Shown: piece after piece, positions 46,040-54,978 of the stretch
Layout of the letters: the number at the start of each line of letters is the position of its first letter
Numbering within the stretch: the first letter of the stretch is position 1
DNA from: Thalassospira sp.
GTDB taxonomy: Bacteria; Pseudomonadota; Alphaproteobacteria; Rhodospirillales; Thalassospiraceae
Direction: 5' to 3'
Assembly (NCBI RefSeq): GCF_002709775.1
Contig: NZ_PAQR01000002.1
Span: 62,001-126,000 of the forward strand
Length of the DNA: 64,000 nucleotides
Position numbers and translations under genes: made by a program
The notes under the pieces: model-generated
Database searches by the model: none
The model's input: only the letters and a program-made list of their open reading frames with translations
Told to the model about the DNA's origin: nothing

Positions 46040-46145
46040 GTCAGAATTTACAAAAAGCTTGGCGGCGTTATACAGCCGGTTTGTGCAAAAATCAAGTCAG
46101 GATACCGGCAGCCAACACCATTCAACCCAAGGATTCCGCGCGGGT

Positions 46146-46742
46146 TCAAACCGACGGCTGCGGGGCGGCCAAACCACGGAAGAAGGCAAAGGCATTTACA
46201 GCCCCGTCCCGCACCGCCTGCTCGTCCTTTGCATCAAGCGCCAAGCCATTGACCTGCTCCGCAAATTCACGCCAGTACTTGCCGCGCCCTTCGACATGGC
46301 CGGCCAGATGACGGGCGCCAAATTGCGCATGCAGGCCGATCTTGTCCGCTGCCTTAAGCAAAAAGGCCGCCCCAAGCGATGAGCCTTCACAAACATACAG
46401 CCAGCCAACCCTTTCCGCGCCATCGGCGTTAATCGGCATCCGACTCCAGTCTTCATCCGCGTCATACCCAAGGTCCGTCATATCGGCACAGACGGCATCA
46501 TATCGGCTGCGCTCCGCCAAGCCCGGAATGGCATCATTCAGATCAGCTGCCGCATATAGTGATTTCATCCGGCCATGAAATATATGTTGCAAGCGCAAGA
46601 AGCGCAGATAGTTGTCGCGGCTATCGAACGGCTCCATGGCCATAACCATGTCATCGACCGACTGATGCGCGCTGCGCGTCGATTGCTTGAGTTCTTCAAG
46701 ACGGGTCATGCCCGCCATTGCCTGACCTGATACAGCATTCAT
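46146..46742 (-). CDS. Biliverdin-producing heme oxygenase
   Basis: The 198-residue helical protein has SAHQSVDDMVMAMEPF with the proximal heme ligand His26, LRLQHIFHGRM, and GWLYVCEGSSLGAAFLL, which matches the distal-helix YVxEGSxLG pattern of bacterial heme oxygenases. It opens the heme ring, releasing iron, CO and biliverdin. It lies 133 bp downstream of the hasE-like gene on the same strand, so it supplies the degradation step for imported heme. A bacteriophytochrome-linked role is possible, but no phytochrome gene is nearby. Confidence 0.88.
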   Translation of the reverse strand: MNAVSGQAMAGMTRLEELKQSTRSAHQSVDDMVMAMEPFDSRDNYLRFLRLQHIFHGRMKSLYAAADLNDAIPGLAERSRYDAVCADMTDLGYDADEDWSRMPINADGAERVGWLYVCEGSSLGAAFLLKAADKIGLHAQFGARHLAGHVEGRGKYWREFAEQVNGLALDAKDEQAVRDGAVNAFAFFRGLAAPQPSV

Positions 46743-46875
46743 TGCCGTTGCCCTTTCCTAAGTCCGATCCTGAGTCCGGCCGAATGGTCCATTGCCGTTC
46801 GGCTCCCTGTTTTCAAGACGGATTAGGCGGGCTGATATCTGACATTCACCGTGCGAAATCATTCCACGGTCACAA

Positions 46876-48225
46876 TCAGTCCTCGCGAAACGCGCGGGCA
46901 AACTGATCCGACAATGGTTTGAACAGATAACTGAGGGCTGATCGTTCCCCGGTGGCAAGGAAGGTCTCAACGGGCATGCCCGGCACCAATTCACGGCCGT
47001 CAAGTTTGGCCACTTCACCGGCTTCGATGCGCACCCTTACATTATAATATGTCTCACCGGTCAGTTCATCGCGATCGAGATCGGCTGAGACAAAGGATAC
47101 CTGTCCGGTCAGTTCCGGGGTGGTTCGCTGATTAAACGCCGTGAAGCGCAACATGGCTTTTTGGCCGACAACGACCTGTTCGATGTCACGCGGATTGACC
47201 TTTGCCTCAATCACCAGCTCGTCCTGATCCGGGACAATCCCCATGATCCTGTCGCCCGGACCGATCACACCGCCAACCGTGTGCACGGCAAGCTGATAGA
47301 TCGTCCCGTCATAAGGCGCGCGAATATCGATCCTGCGCAGCTGGTCCCGCAGGGCGATTTCACGCTGCATCAATTGGGCAATTTGCTGATCAATATCGGT
47401 CAGCTCACCAAGAACTTCTGTCTGCCGATCACGGTCAAGCTGCAGGATTTGCATCTCGGTTTCGGAAATCTGCATGCGTGTTGCAGCAATCTGGGCCGTC
47501 AATTCGCCATGTCGACCATCAAGGCTTGCGCGTTCGCGGCGCAGGGCAGCAACCCGCGTGATCGGCACAAGTTGTTTGGCAAACAGGGTTTCAAGACCGG
47601 TCAGTTCATCAACGATATGATGACGCTCTTCCTCATTGGCGTTTTTCTGTGCAGTCAGGCCGACAACCGTTTCAGAAAGCTGGGAAAGCTTTTGGCGCAA
47701 TTGTTCCTTTTCACCTTCAAGACTGTTCTTGCGGGCGGCAAACAAACTGACCTCGGCCGCGATCAATTCGGATATCTTTGGCTCCGATTGGCGATCAATA
47801 AAGGCCGCAGGCACTTCAAGGGCGGACAGGTTGTCACGTTCGCCACTCAGGCGCATGCGTCTGGCAATCAAGGCCGACAATTGTGTTTCAACAATCCCAA
47901 GGCTTGCGCGTGCCATTGTATCGTCCAGCCGAATCAGAAGATCACCGGCCGCAACCCGGTCGCCATTCTTCACATTGATCTGGCCAACGATGCCGCCTTC
48001 TGAGTGCTGCACGTCCTTGACGTTGCTTTCGACAACGAGCTTGCCGGTGGCTACCACCGCACCAGAAAGCTCGGCAAAAACAAGCCACAACACACAGCTG
48101 GCAAACAGCACGGCGACAATCCCGCCACCCCAAACAACATGACGGCGCAATGTTGCAATTGCTGGCGAGATCACGTTGTGATCTGCCGATCCGCTCGGCC
48201 CGGTGGCAAGCTGTAATCTGGTCAT
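46876..48225 (-). CDS. Type I secretion membrane-fusion adaptor (HasE/HlyD family)
   Basis: The 449-residue protein has one N-terminal membrane helix (VVWGGGIVAVLFASCVLWLV), a lipoyl half-motif VESNVKDVQHSEGGIVGQINV, a long periplasmic coiled coil (about residues 120-290) and the C-terminal RAPYDGTIYQL and GMPVETFLATGERS. This is the adaptor that links the ABC exporter to TolC. Its ATG overlaps the ATPase gene by four bases. It is placed after the hasD-like gene as in has operons. A TolC partner is not in the window. Confidence 0.93.
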   Translation of the reverse strand: MTRLQLATGPSGSADHNVISPAIATLRRHVVWGGGIVAVLFASCVLWLVFAELSGAVVATGKLVVESNVKDVQHSEGGIVGQINVKNGDRVAAGDLLIRLDDTMARASLGIVETQLSALIARRMRLSGERDNLSALEVPAAFIDRQSEPKISELIAAEVSLFAARKNSLEGEKEQLRQKLSQLSETVVGLTAQKNANEEERHHIVDELTGLETLFAKQLVPITRVAALRRERASLDGRHGELTAQIAATRMQISETEMQILQLDRDRQTEVLGELTDIDQQIAQLMQREIALRDQLRRIDIRAPYDGTIYQLAVHTVGGVIGPGDRIMGIVPDQDELVIEAKVNPRDIEQVVVGQKAMLRFTAFNQRTTPELTGQVSFVSADLDRDELTGETYYNVRVRIEAGEVAKLDGRELVPGMPVETFLATGERSALSYLFKPLSDQFARAFRED

Positions 48226-49958
48226 GCGGTTTCTCCCACCTGTCTGACGGTTTTACGCATGATGTCGTCGCGCTTGCCAAAGGCCACCTGACGTCCGTCC
48301 TGGATAACAGTCGCGAGGTTCACGGTCGCAAGTGCACTGGGTCTATGGGCGATCAGAACAACAATCGCCCCGCGGGCACGCGCATCCCTGACCGCTTGAA
48401 GCAATGCCTGCTCACCCAGGCTGTCGAGGCTTGCATTGGGTTCATCAAGGACAATCAGGAACGGATCACCAAACAAGGCACGGGCAAGGCCGATGCGTTG
48501 CCGCTGCCCGCCTGATAGGACAACTCCTCCGCTGCCAATCCGGGTGTCATAGCCATTGGGTAGGGACAGGATCATCTCATGGGCGCCAGCTGCCTTTGCG
48601 GCCGAAACAATGACGCTGTCGGTTGCGTCAGCCTGCAACCGGGCGATATTGCGCGCAATCGTATCGTCAAACAGCGCCACATCCTGGGGTAGATAGCCGA
48701 TATGGCGGCCTAGATCGACCGGGTTCCAGTGCGATAACTCCGCCCCGTCAAGGCGGATACTGCCTCCGCGAAACGCCCCCATGCCAACAAGTGCCCGCCC
48801 AAGCGTCGATTTTCCCGAACCACTTGGCCCGATCACACCAAGCCCGTCGCCGGCGCTTAGGGAAAGCTCGCCAACCCGCAAAAGAACCTTGTCTTTGCCA
48901 GCTTTCTGATTACCGGGCGTGCCGATCACAAGACCGGAAACCGAAAGGCCCTCAGACGGCGCGGGCAGAGTTGTGGTGTCCGCTTTATCGGAAATATCGG
49001 GCAGAAGCGCATCAAGACGACCCCGAGCTTGTCGGGCCGCGACAAATCCGCGCCAGTTGGCGATGGCCTGTTCAACCGGTGACAACGCACGCGCAGTTAA
49101 AATTGATGCTGCGACCATCGCACCGGGGGTGACTTCCTGCTTGATCGCAAGATAGGCACCAAGTGCCAATACACCGGATTGCAATGCCAGACGAATGACC
49201 TTGATATAGGCCGAGAACGTCGAGTTGACGTCACCCACTGCGGTGTTGTCGTTTAAATACAGATTGTTTTGCTTGGCCCATGCCCCGCGAAAGGCATCTT
49301 CCATGCCCATGGCACGAATGGCTTCGGCATTTTGCCGCCCGGCTTCAATCAGTGCATTGCGCCTGACGATCTGGCTGTTCATCCGCGCGACTTTCTTGCG
49401 CGTTACAAATTCACTGATCAGGGTCAGAACAATCAGAACCACCCCGCCGACAAGCGCCAGTACGCCAAGCCAGGGATGAAAGGCAAAAACAATCCCAAGG
49501 AAAAGCGGCATCCACGGCAAATCGCATATCGCGACGGGCCCGGAACCGCCAAGGAACTGCCGGATCTGATCAAGATCACCAAGCGGCTGGGTGTTTTCAC
49601 GACCGTTTTTCAAACGCAGATCCAGGGTACTGGCAAGCGCCATCGGCCCGATCTGTTCATCGACCCGCCAGCCAATCCGGACCAGCATGCGCGCGCGCAG
49701 GGCATCCACGGCACCAAGAAACAGATAAAGGCCGACCACAAGCCCGATCAGGGCAATCAAGGTCGGGATACTCTGGCTTGCCAGAACGCGGTCATAGACC
49801 TGAAGCATGAAAAGCGGGCCGGTCAGCATCAAAAGGTTGGACACACCACTCATCGCGCCGACGGCCAGAAAGGCACCGCGCAATGCGCCAAGGGCACGGC
49901 TCATCGGGCCGGAATGCGTCGAAGGCTGGGTGGGGCTTTGGGATGCTTTGACAAACAC
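48222..49958 (-). CDS. Type I secretion ABC transporter (HasD/PrtD family)
   Basis: The protein has a six-helix membrane domain (SGVSNLLMLTGPLFMLQVYDR and LIALIGLVVGLYLFLGAVDA at the start) and an ATPase domain with Walker A GPSGSGKST, signature LSGGQRQRIGLARAL and Walker B LIVLDEPNASLD. It lacks the N-terminal C39-like domain of HlyB, as do HasD and PrtD. The start is uncertain: GTG 49958 gives 578 residues, while ATG 49904 gives 560. The frame continues upstream through a hairpin, which is unlikely to be coding. It should export the adjacent hemophore. Confidence 0.9.
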   Translation of the reverse strand: MFVKASQSPTQPSTHSGPMSRALGALRGAFLAVGAMSGVSNLLMLTGPLFMLQVYDRVLASQSIPTLIALIGLVVGLYLFLGAVDALRARMLVRIGWRVDEQIGPMALASTLDLRLKNGRENTQPLGDLDQIRQFLGGSGPVAICDLPWMPLFLGIVFAFHPWLGVLALVGGVVLIVLTLISEFVTRKKVARMNSQIVRRNALIEAGRQNAEAIRAMGMEDAFRGAWAKQNNLYLNDNTAVGDVNSTFSAYIKVIRLALQSGVLALGAYLAIKQEVTPGAMVAASILTARALSPVEQAIANWRGFVAARQARGRLDALLPDISDKADTTTLPAPSEGLSVSGLVIGTPGNQKAGKDKVLLRVGELSLSAGDGLGVIGPSGSGKSTLGRALVGMGAFRGGSIRLDGAELSHWNPVDLGRHIGYLPQDVALFDDTIARNIARLQADATDSVIVSAAKAAGAHEMILSLPNGYDTRIGSGGVVLSGGQRQRIGLARALFGDPFLIVLDEPNASLDSLGEQALLQAVRDARARGAIVVLIAHRPSALATVNLATVIQDGRQVAFGKRDDIMRKTVRQVGETA

Positions 49959-49995
49959 GCTTTTGATACACCAGTGATCTAGGGTAGGTTGGGGT

Positions 49996-50019
49996 GGGTG
50001 CCGCTGTTTCGCGGCACCC
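49996..50019. other. Intercistronic hairpin 2 between hemophore and exporter genes
   Basis: A perfect 9-bp stem GGGTGCCGC/GCGGCACCC with a 6-base loop and no T tract. Such hairpins often stop 3' exonucleases and raise the level of the upstream message. Confidence 0.55.
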
Positions 50020-50036
50020 TGCAATCAAGACCTTGT

Positions 50037-50063
50037 GCCCGTTCCGCTTCTTGCGGGACGGGC
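50037..50063. other. Intercistronic hairpin 1 just after the hemophore gene
   Basis: GCCCGTTCCGC pairs with GCGGGACGGGC (one T-G pair) around TTCTT, eight bases downstream of the hemophore stop, without a T tract on the minus strand. It is a probable mRNA stabiliser or partial terminator. Confidence 0.55.
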
Positions 50064-50070
50064 CGTTTTG

Positions 50071-50808
50071 TTAAACGAAGTCCGTTGCATCAAGGTCGTT
50101 GAAATCAACACCGGTCAGGGTGACGGTGCCGTTGGCATGGGTGATCACGGCATTGCCTGCGCCGTCATCGCCGATGGTGACCGAGCTGTAGTCGATATCA
50201 AGAACGTCGGTACCATCGGTGAAGTCGGTGATGGTGTCGTCGCCAAAGCTTGACGAGGTATCGAACTCAAAGGTGTCCGCACCGCCATTACCGGTCAGAA
50301 TGTCATCACCGGCCCAACCGCCGATCACGTCATCGCCGGCGCTGCCGTTGATTTCAACACCGGAATCAAGAACAGATTCCAGCGTGTCGGTGCTGCCGGA
50401 ATAGATGTCGACAAGGACACCATTGGTGTCACTGTTCGACAGGTTCAGGCCCGAGATATCAACCGGAGAATCGGTGAAATCAAATTCGGTTCCATTGTCC
50501 GCGACACCCAAGGTGCTGCCAAAGGACAGCTTGTCGAGATTGCCCGCGATCGTGTGCGTGTTGATGTCGTAGGCAAAGTCAGAGCTTCCCGCAGTCGCAA
50601 GCACAGAACCGGTGTAGCTGCTGCTGCTATCCTGGTCGGTCGCAAGGAACTGTGAACCACCGTAATAGCTCGACGGTGCAAAGCCATCATAGAAAGTACC
50701 GTGGTTGCCCGAACCAAGCGAGAAGTTGGTGTTGAAGTCTTCAATAACCCCATGCAGGTCTACACCAGCACCCGAAGATGCCGCGTTGAGATCAATCGTA
50801 ATAGTCAT
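50071..50808 (-). CDS. HasA-like secreted hemophore with RTX C-terminus
   Basis: The ATG at 50808 follows AGGAG by eight bases and gives 245 residues with no N-terminal signal peptide. Residues 1 to about 145 follow the HasA heme-binding fold: GSGNHGTFYDGF (His36), YYGGSQFLATD, SDFAYDINTHTIAGNLDKL (Tyr80 and His85) and LSFGSTLG. In Serratia HasA the heme iron is held by His32 and Tyr75 with His83 beside it. From residue 153 come calcium-binding RTX repeats (GSAGDDVIGGWAGDDILTGN) and a typical type I export tail ending DATDFV. Classical HasA has no RTX part. It lies between its putative receptor and exporter genes. The family call rests on pattern and context. Confidence 0.82.
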   Translation of the reverse strand: MTITIDLNAASSGAGVDLHGVIEDFNTNFSLGSGNHGTFYDGFAPSSYYGGSQFLATDQDSSSSYTGSVLATAGSSDFAYDINTHTIAGNLDKLSFGSTLGVADNGTEFDFTDSPVDISGLNLSNSDTNGVLVDIYSGSTDTLESVLDSGVEINGSAGDDVIGGWAGDDILTGNGGADTFEFDTSSSFGDDTITDFTDGTDVLDIDYSSVTIGDDGAGNAVITHANGTVTLTGVDFNDLDATDFV

Positions 50809-50854
50809 GTCAGTTTCTCCTGTCATAAAGCTACCCATTTAGTGGATAACGTCA

Positions 50855-50884
50855 TGAGAATGACTCTTATTATCTTTAAGAGTC
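50855..50884. promoter_or_regulatory. Fur-like box and overlapping dyad before the hemophore gene
   Basis: TGAGAATGACTCTTA (50855-50869; opposite strand TAAGAGTCATTCTCA) matches the site before the sigma gene in 12 of 15 positions. It overlaps a perfect dyad GACTCTTA-N7-TAAGAGTC (50862-50884). Both lie about 50-75 bases before the hemophore start. Confidence 0.55.
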
Positions 50885-50934
50885 AACGGAAAAAATTGTG
50901 TAATATCAGTAGTTTAAATTGACAAACACGAAAG

Positions 50935-50960
50935 CCCAACCAGGCACATGCCTGGTTGGG
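50935..50960 (-). terminator. Hairpin terminator after the receptor gene
   Basis: A perfect 11-bp stem CCCAACCAGGC/GCCTGGTTGGG with a 4-base loop is followed on the minus strand by CTTTCGTGTTT, a weak T-rich tail. It separates receptor and hemophore transcription. Confidence 0.75.
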
Positions 50961-50988
50961 TTCAACATCTTGCCGATGCGGCGTTACG

Positions 50989-53757
50989 TTAAAAATTGCC
51001 GCTAAAAGTCAGTATGGCGGTTCGTCCTGGTGCCGGGGCAAATGTTCCGCCGGTCCCTTGCACATAGGCCTCATCAAGCATGTTGTTCACCGCAAATCTC
51101 AGTGTGAGGTTTTCGTTGATTTCATAGGAGCTATAGAAATCAAACACCCGGTACTTGAAATACTCAGAGACGATTGAGGACGAGTTGCTGCTGCCGAAGT
51201 TATCCTGCGGATAAACAAATGACGCCCGCATTCCAAGAACAAGGTCCTGATCAAACAGTCGGAACCCACCATCGACCGTGTATTTTCGCTTTGGAATTGC
51301 ATAAATCCCGAAAAGCCTATCAGCGGTCCCATAATTTACATCGCTGTAGGAAAGATAGGTTGCACCCAATTGGGTATAGTTTACCGCGGCATAGGGATCG
51401 TATGCTGCGTCGAGAACATATGGATTGTGGTTGCCTGACAGATCGGTATCCGAGATCGAAATCGTACCACCGAGATAAAATTCTCCAGCATCGTAAGACA
51501 GCTCGGCTTCAGTGCCATTGATGTATACCGGGTCAGTCAAATTGACGATTGCCTCGGCCTCAACCGAAGTATTCGTAATAACCCCAAGGTTCGTTCGTCT
51601 TGGGGTTGGCTGTGGGACGTTCGCCAAGGTGATGTAGTTATCAATTGCGGTCCGATAGTAAGCAACCTTTGCCCTGAACCCGTCGCCTTGGCGAAGCACA
51701 TTGTCAAAGCTGAAGTTGACACCAACTTCTTTCGTCTCGCTTTCTTCAGGCTTCAGGTTTGCGTTGGAGTAAAACGGCAACCCGGCATTGTCACCAATAT
51801 GATCGCCCTTGATCATTGATTCCATGATGGTCGGGGCACGCATGTTCCGGCGATAGTTTGCAAATAGCTGAATTCCCGGGGTCACGTTGACACTGGCACC
51901 AACCGATGGTGAAAACCCGTCTTCGCTAAGATCGATGTTCAGTGGCGTGCCACCATCCTCGCAGAGATTGGCGGAGTTCTGCTCCTCACACCAATAGGAA
52001 TCACCGGTCAGTGAGTATCGGTCATAGCGAAGGCCACCTCGCAGTTCGAACATGTTGTTAAGGTCATAAGTGGCGGCAACAAAGCCCCCGGAAACGTCAC
52101 GTTCGCCGGCCGGGGTGCCACCTTCGATTTCATACGCGGCACCCGCGCCGCCAAGACCGCCAAGCTCGGCACTTGTTTTCGCCGTGTCCTGAAAATACTC
52201 GACACCGTAATCCAGACCGAGATGACTGGCGATGTCGCTACTCAGGTCAAAGTCGAAGCTGCTACTGTTTGACACCTCACCGCCCAACGTATCGAGTGTA
52301 TATTGGTTATCAAAGGAGTCCGTCGTAACGGCGCCGCTTGTATTGTATCGCGCCGGTCGGAACTGGTGGTTCTGTGTCCGTGTCCAGTAGACGCCGCTAT
52401 TCATGGCAATCAGGTCTGATTCCGGGTTCCAGACATGCTTGGCGGTTAGGGTATGAACGTCCGTTTTATTGTGGTCCTGGTAGTTGTTCGTCGAATCACT
52501 CGACTTTGTGTATGACGTGCTGCTTCCGACGTAACCAAGATTTATCTCCTGATCTTCCGTCAGAAAAAGGTTCGCCTTTACCAGCCCCGACGTTTGCCGG
52601 ACATAACTGTATTCCGGGCGCGAACTGTAAACATCGACATATTTTGGTGAGCTATCGATTTCCTGATAAAGGCCCGGGTTATGCGTCCCGGGACGATAAT
52701 CACCGACGACTTTCCGGCTAACTGCCGCAGATAGATCAAACTTTGGCGAAACACGTGCACCAACGGCAACGTCGCCCGCAAAGTCGTACTGGTTTGTACC
52801 GCGGCTAAGATTGACTTTGCCGCCCCAATCCTCGTCCGGGTCGAGAATATCCTGTGTATTAAGCGTTCGCATGGTGACGATCCCGGCAGATGTACCCGCA
52901 CCACCATTCTTCGCCAAATCAGACTTCTCGACCTCAACCTCGGCCAGAAGCGCCGGATCGACATAAACACGTGATGACGTGCCATGTGTCAGCTGATTGT
53001 AGTTCTGACGCGCACCATCAATATTGACGTTTACCCGGCCCATTTCCTGCTGACCACGCACATTGACCGTCAAACCCGGATCTTGGGCATCATTTGCAAT
53101 ATCCACACCGGCAACATTATTGAAAATCTCGCGTGCCTCACGCACCGGGGCTTTGCGCATGCTTTCCTGCGTGATCACCGCTACAGAGCCGGGGGTTGAA
53201 TAAACCTCGTCGGGAACACCATTTGGCCCCACGGCGCGACGGCGTGCCTTCACAACGACGGGCGCTGTCACGAAGTCATTGCCATTATTGCTTGTACGGC
53301 TTGGATCGATAACCGAGATCGTCGTTGCGTTCAGCACCTGCCAGACGAGACCACTTTGCGACAACATTCTGTCCAATGCTTCGGTCGCGCTCATTTCGCC
53401 CGATATTGCAGTACTTTGAACCCCGTCGGGCAAAGAGCCGTCAATTGCAACATCAACCCCGGAAATTCTTGAAAAGGCCACCAGCGCCATCGCAAGCGGC
53501 TGTGGCGCGATGTCAAACGCATGGGTCTCGTTGGAAAGCGCTGAAGAAGATGAATTGGCTTGTGCGATCTCAAATGCTGACGGCATGTCAGCGCTAGTTT
53601 TTTCGATTGATTGTGCTGCTGCCCCAACAGGCGCTATTGCAATCAATCCACAGCCCAGCGCACCAAACGCCAAGGCCGTCACATCCCCCAAGGATGTCCC
53701 CGTTTTGAGAGTTGTCTTTTTGGTATCGCCGAGGCGACCCACCCCATCTGAAGGCAT
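50989..53757 (-). CDS. TonB-dependent heme receptor with N-terminal signalling domain (HasR-like)
   Basis: Started at ATG 53757, eleven bases after AGGAG, the protein has 922 residues. A signal peptide ends near residue 48, followed by an STN signalling domain (about 73-145, with HAFDIAPQPLAMALVAFSRI), then a plug (about 165-290, STPGSVAVITQES and VNVRGQQEMGRVNVNIDGAR) and a beta-barrel ending in phenylalanine. YRRNMRAPTIMES and NANLKPEESET form the FRAP/NPNL heme-receptor boxes, with His653 between them where HasR has a heme-binding histidine. The STN domain should contact the FecR-type anti-sigma factor next to it. Confidence 0.88.
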   Translation of the reverse strand: MPSDGVGRLGDTKKTTLKTGTSLGDVTALAFGALGCGLIAIAPVGAAAQSIEKTSADMPSAFEIAQANSSSSALSNETHAFDIAPQPLAMALVAFSRISGVDVAIDGSLPDGVQSTAISGEMSATEALDRMLSQSGLVWQVLNATTISVIDPSRTSNNGNDFVTAPVVVKARRRAVGPNGVPDEVYSTPGSVAVITQESMRKAPVREAREIFNNVAGVDIANDAQDPGLTVNVRGQQEMGRVNVNIDGARQNYNQLTHGTSSRVYVDPALLAEVEVEKSDLAKNGGAGTSAGIVTMRTLNTQDILDPDEDWGGKVNLSRGTNQYDFAGDVAVGARVSPKFDLSAAVSRKVVGDYRPGTHNPGLYQEIDSSPKYVDVYSSRPEYSYVRQTSGLVKANLFLTEDQEINLGYVGSSTSYTKSSDSTNNYQDHNKTDVHTLTAKHVWNPESDLIAMNSGVYWTRTQNHQFRPARYNTSGAVTTDSFDNQYTLDTLGGEVSNSSSFDFDLSSDIASHLGLDYGVEYFQDTAKTSAELGGLGGAGAAYEIEGGTPAGERDVSGGFVAATYDLNNMFELRGGLRYDRYSLTGDSYWCEEQNSANLCEDGGTPLNIDLSEDGFSPSVGASVNVTPGIQLFANYRRNMRAPTIMESMIKGDHIGDNAGLPFYSNANLKPEESETKEVGVNFSFDNVLRQGDGFRAKVAYYRTAIDNYITLANVPQPTPRRTNLGVITNTSVEAEAIVNLTDPVYINGTEAELSYDAGEFYLGGTISISDTDLSGNHNPYVLDAAYDPYAAVNYTQLGATYLSYSDVNYGTADRLFGIYAIPKRKYTVDGGFRLFDQDLVLGMRASFVYPQDNFGSSNSSSIVSEYFKYRVFDFYSSYEINENLTLRFAVNNMLDEAYVQGTGGTFAPAPGRTAILTFSGNF

Positions 53758-53864
53758 TTTATTATGGTCTCCTGATTTCACGAATGCAACTTAGTCGCAT
53801 TGCTGTTTCGCTACTTTCTCAGACGAGGGGGTTTTGCACTTATCTGAAACAAAATGATCTTTTT

Positions 53865-53879
53865 TGAAAATAATTGTTA
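53865..53879. promoter_or_regulatory. Candidate Fur box before the receptor gene
   Basis: TGAAAATAATTGTTA matches the site before the sigma gene in 12 of 15 bases and lies about 110 bases before the receptor start. Nearer the gene, CGTCTGAGAAAG (minus strand, 53814-53825) could be the -10 part of an ECF sigma-dependent promoter. Confidence 0.45.
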
Positions 53880-53931
53880 TTTGCAACTATTTTGGTTATC
53901 TGGCTTCAGGGTCTGTACCCATAAATCTGGC

Positions 53932-54858
53932 TCAGACGTCCCGGATAACGGTCAGATAATCGGTGAAACGGGTCACATCGACATGCAAGACATCTGCAAG
54001 AACCGGCACGACGTCACGTGACCGGTCGAGATCGACGACCAGCGTTACCGGCCGCCTTTTCAATGCATCACCCATAATAACGATCTTGCCCGGCTGCCAG
54101 CGCTCAAGCACCGTGGCAACATGGGCAAGCGGCTCACCCATGAAGACCAATTGCCCCTGACGCCAGGCCAGCGCCGAGTGCACATCAACCGGATGCGCCG
54201 ACCGTGAAACGCCAGTGGCATCGTATGTCATGGTATTGCCCTCTGCGAGGGTGTGACGCCCACCGGCAATATCGATCATAAGCGGATTGGTTTCGGCGAT
54301 CGTCGTTATCTTGCCATCATAGGCAGCAACATCAAACGTTCCGCCGGTCGATAGGGTTCTTCCGTTTTGGGCGCGGACGAAAAAGGCACCATCATCACCT
54401 TCATGTTCGAACCATGCTTCGCCCTGATGTATTTCGACGCCGGTCATGCGGCCATCGGACACGAAAGAAAGAATGCTGTTGCTGGCAATAATGCTACGTC
54501 CGCGTTGTCCGGGGATGCTGATTTCACGTCGCTGCCCGGTTTGCGTTCTGATATCGGCCAGCGGGTGGTAGCGATATGCCCCCCAGCCTCCTGCAAGCAA
54601 AATGGCCGCCAGTGAACCTCCCAGCATGGCGCGGCGTCCGATATGGGTCGAAGACGTGAAATCAAGGCTTGAACTACCACTCCACAGTCGCTCGATATCG
54701 GAAAATGCCTTTGGATGCGCCGGGTCTTGCGCCACCCATTGCGCAAATTTCTGGCGATCTTCTTCGCTTTCACTGCCATCAAGCAGCAAGGCGAACCAAT
54801 AGGCTGCCTGCTCTGATACCGGATCTTGCAAAGAGTTCATGCTGTTTGCTCGTGCCAT
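53932..54858 (-). CDS. FecR-type anti-sigma factor (HasS-like)
   Basis: The protein has about 308 residues from ATG 54858. A TTG eight codons earlier and an ATG six codons later are alternatives. The N-terminal cytoplasmic part has EQAAYWFALLLDGSESEEDRQKFAQW, the FecR sigma-binding segment, and a transmembrane helix follows GRRAMLGGSLAAILLAGGWGA near residue 75. The periplasmic FecR domain (RREISIPGQRGRSIIASNS, GEAWFEHEGD) leads to a C-terminal region that senses the receptor STN domain. Placed between the sigma and receptor genes, it completes a cell-surface signalling trio. Confidence 0.9.
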   Translation of the reverse strand: MARANSMNSLQDPVSEQAAYWFALLLDGSESEEDRQKFAQWVAQDPAHPKAFSDIERLWSGSSSLDFTSSTHIGRRAMLGGSLAAILLAGGWGAYRYHPLADIRTQTGQRREISIPGQRGRSIIASNSILSFVSDGRMTGVEIHQGEAWFEHEGDDGAFFVRAQNGRTLSTGGTFDVAAYDGKITTIAETNPLMIDIAGGRHTLAEGNTMTYDATGVSRSAHPVDVHSALAWRQGQLVFMGEPLAHVATVLERWQPGKIVIMGDALKRRPVTLVVDLDRSRDVVPVLADVLHVDVTRFTDYLTVIRDV

Positions 54859-54978
54859 TGTCTGGTTATTTTCTGGTTTCAACTGTGCGGTGCAGCTCTA
54901 ACCGCGTTACCCGAACACAGGGATAATTCCGCTCTATAGGTTTTAACGAACGAACGCGCGAAATATCCGAAGTCCCGA

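Noticed and set aside
50071-50808. Serralysin, hemolysin or adhesin call from the RTX repeats
   Set aside because: No protease zinc motif is present, and the N-terminal 145 residues and the gene order fit HasA much better.
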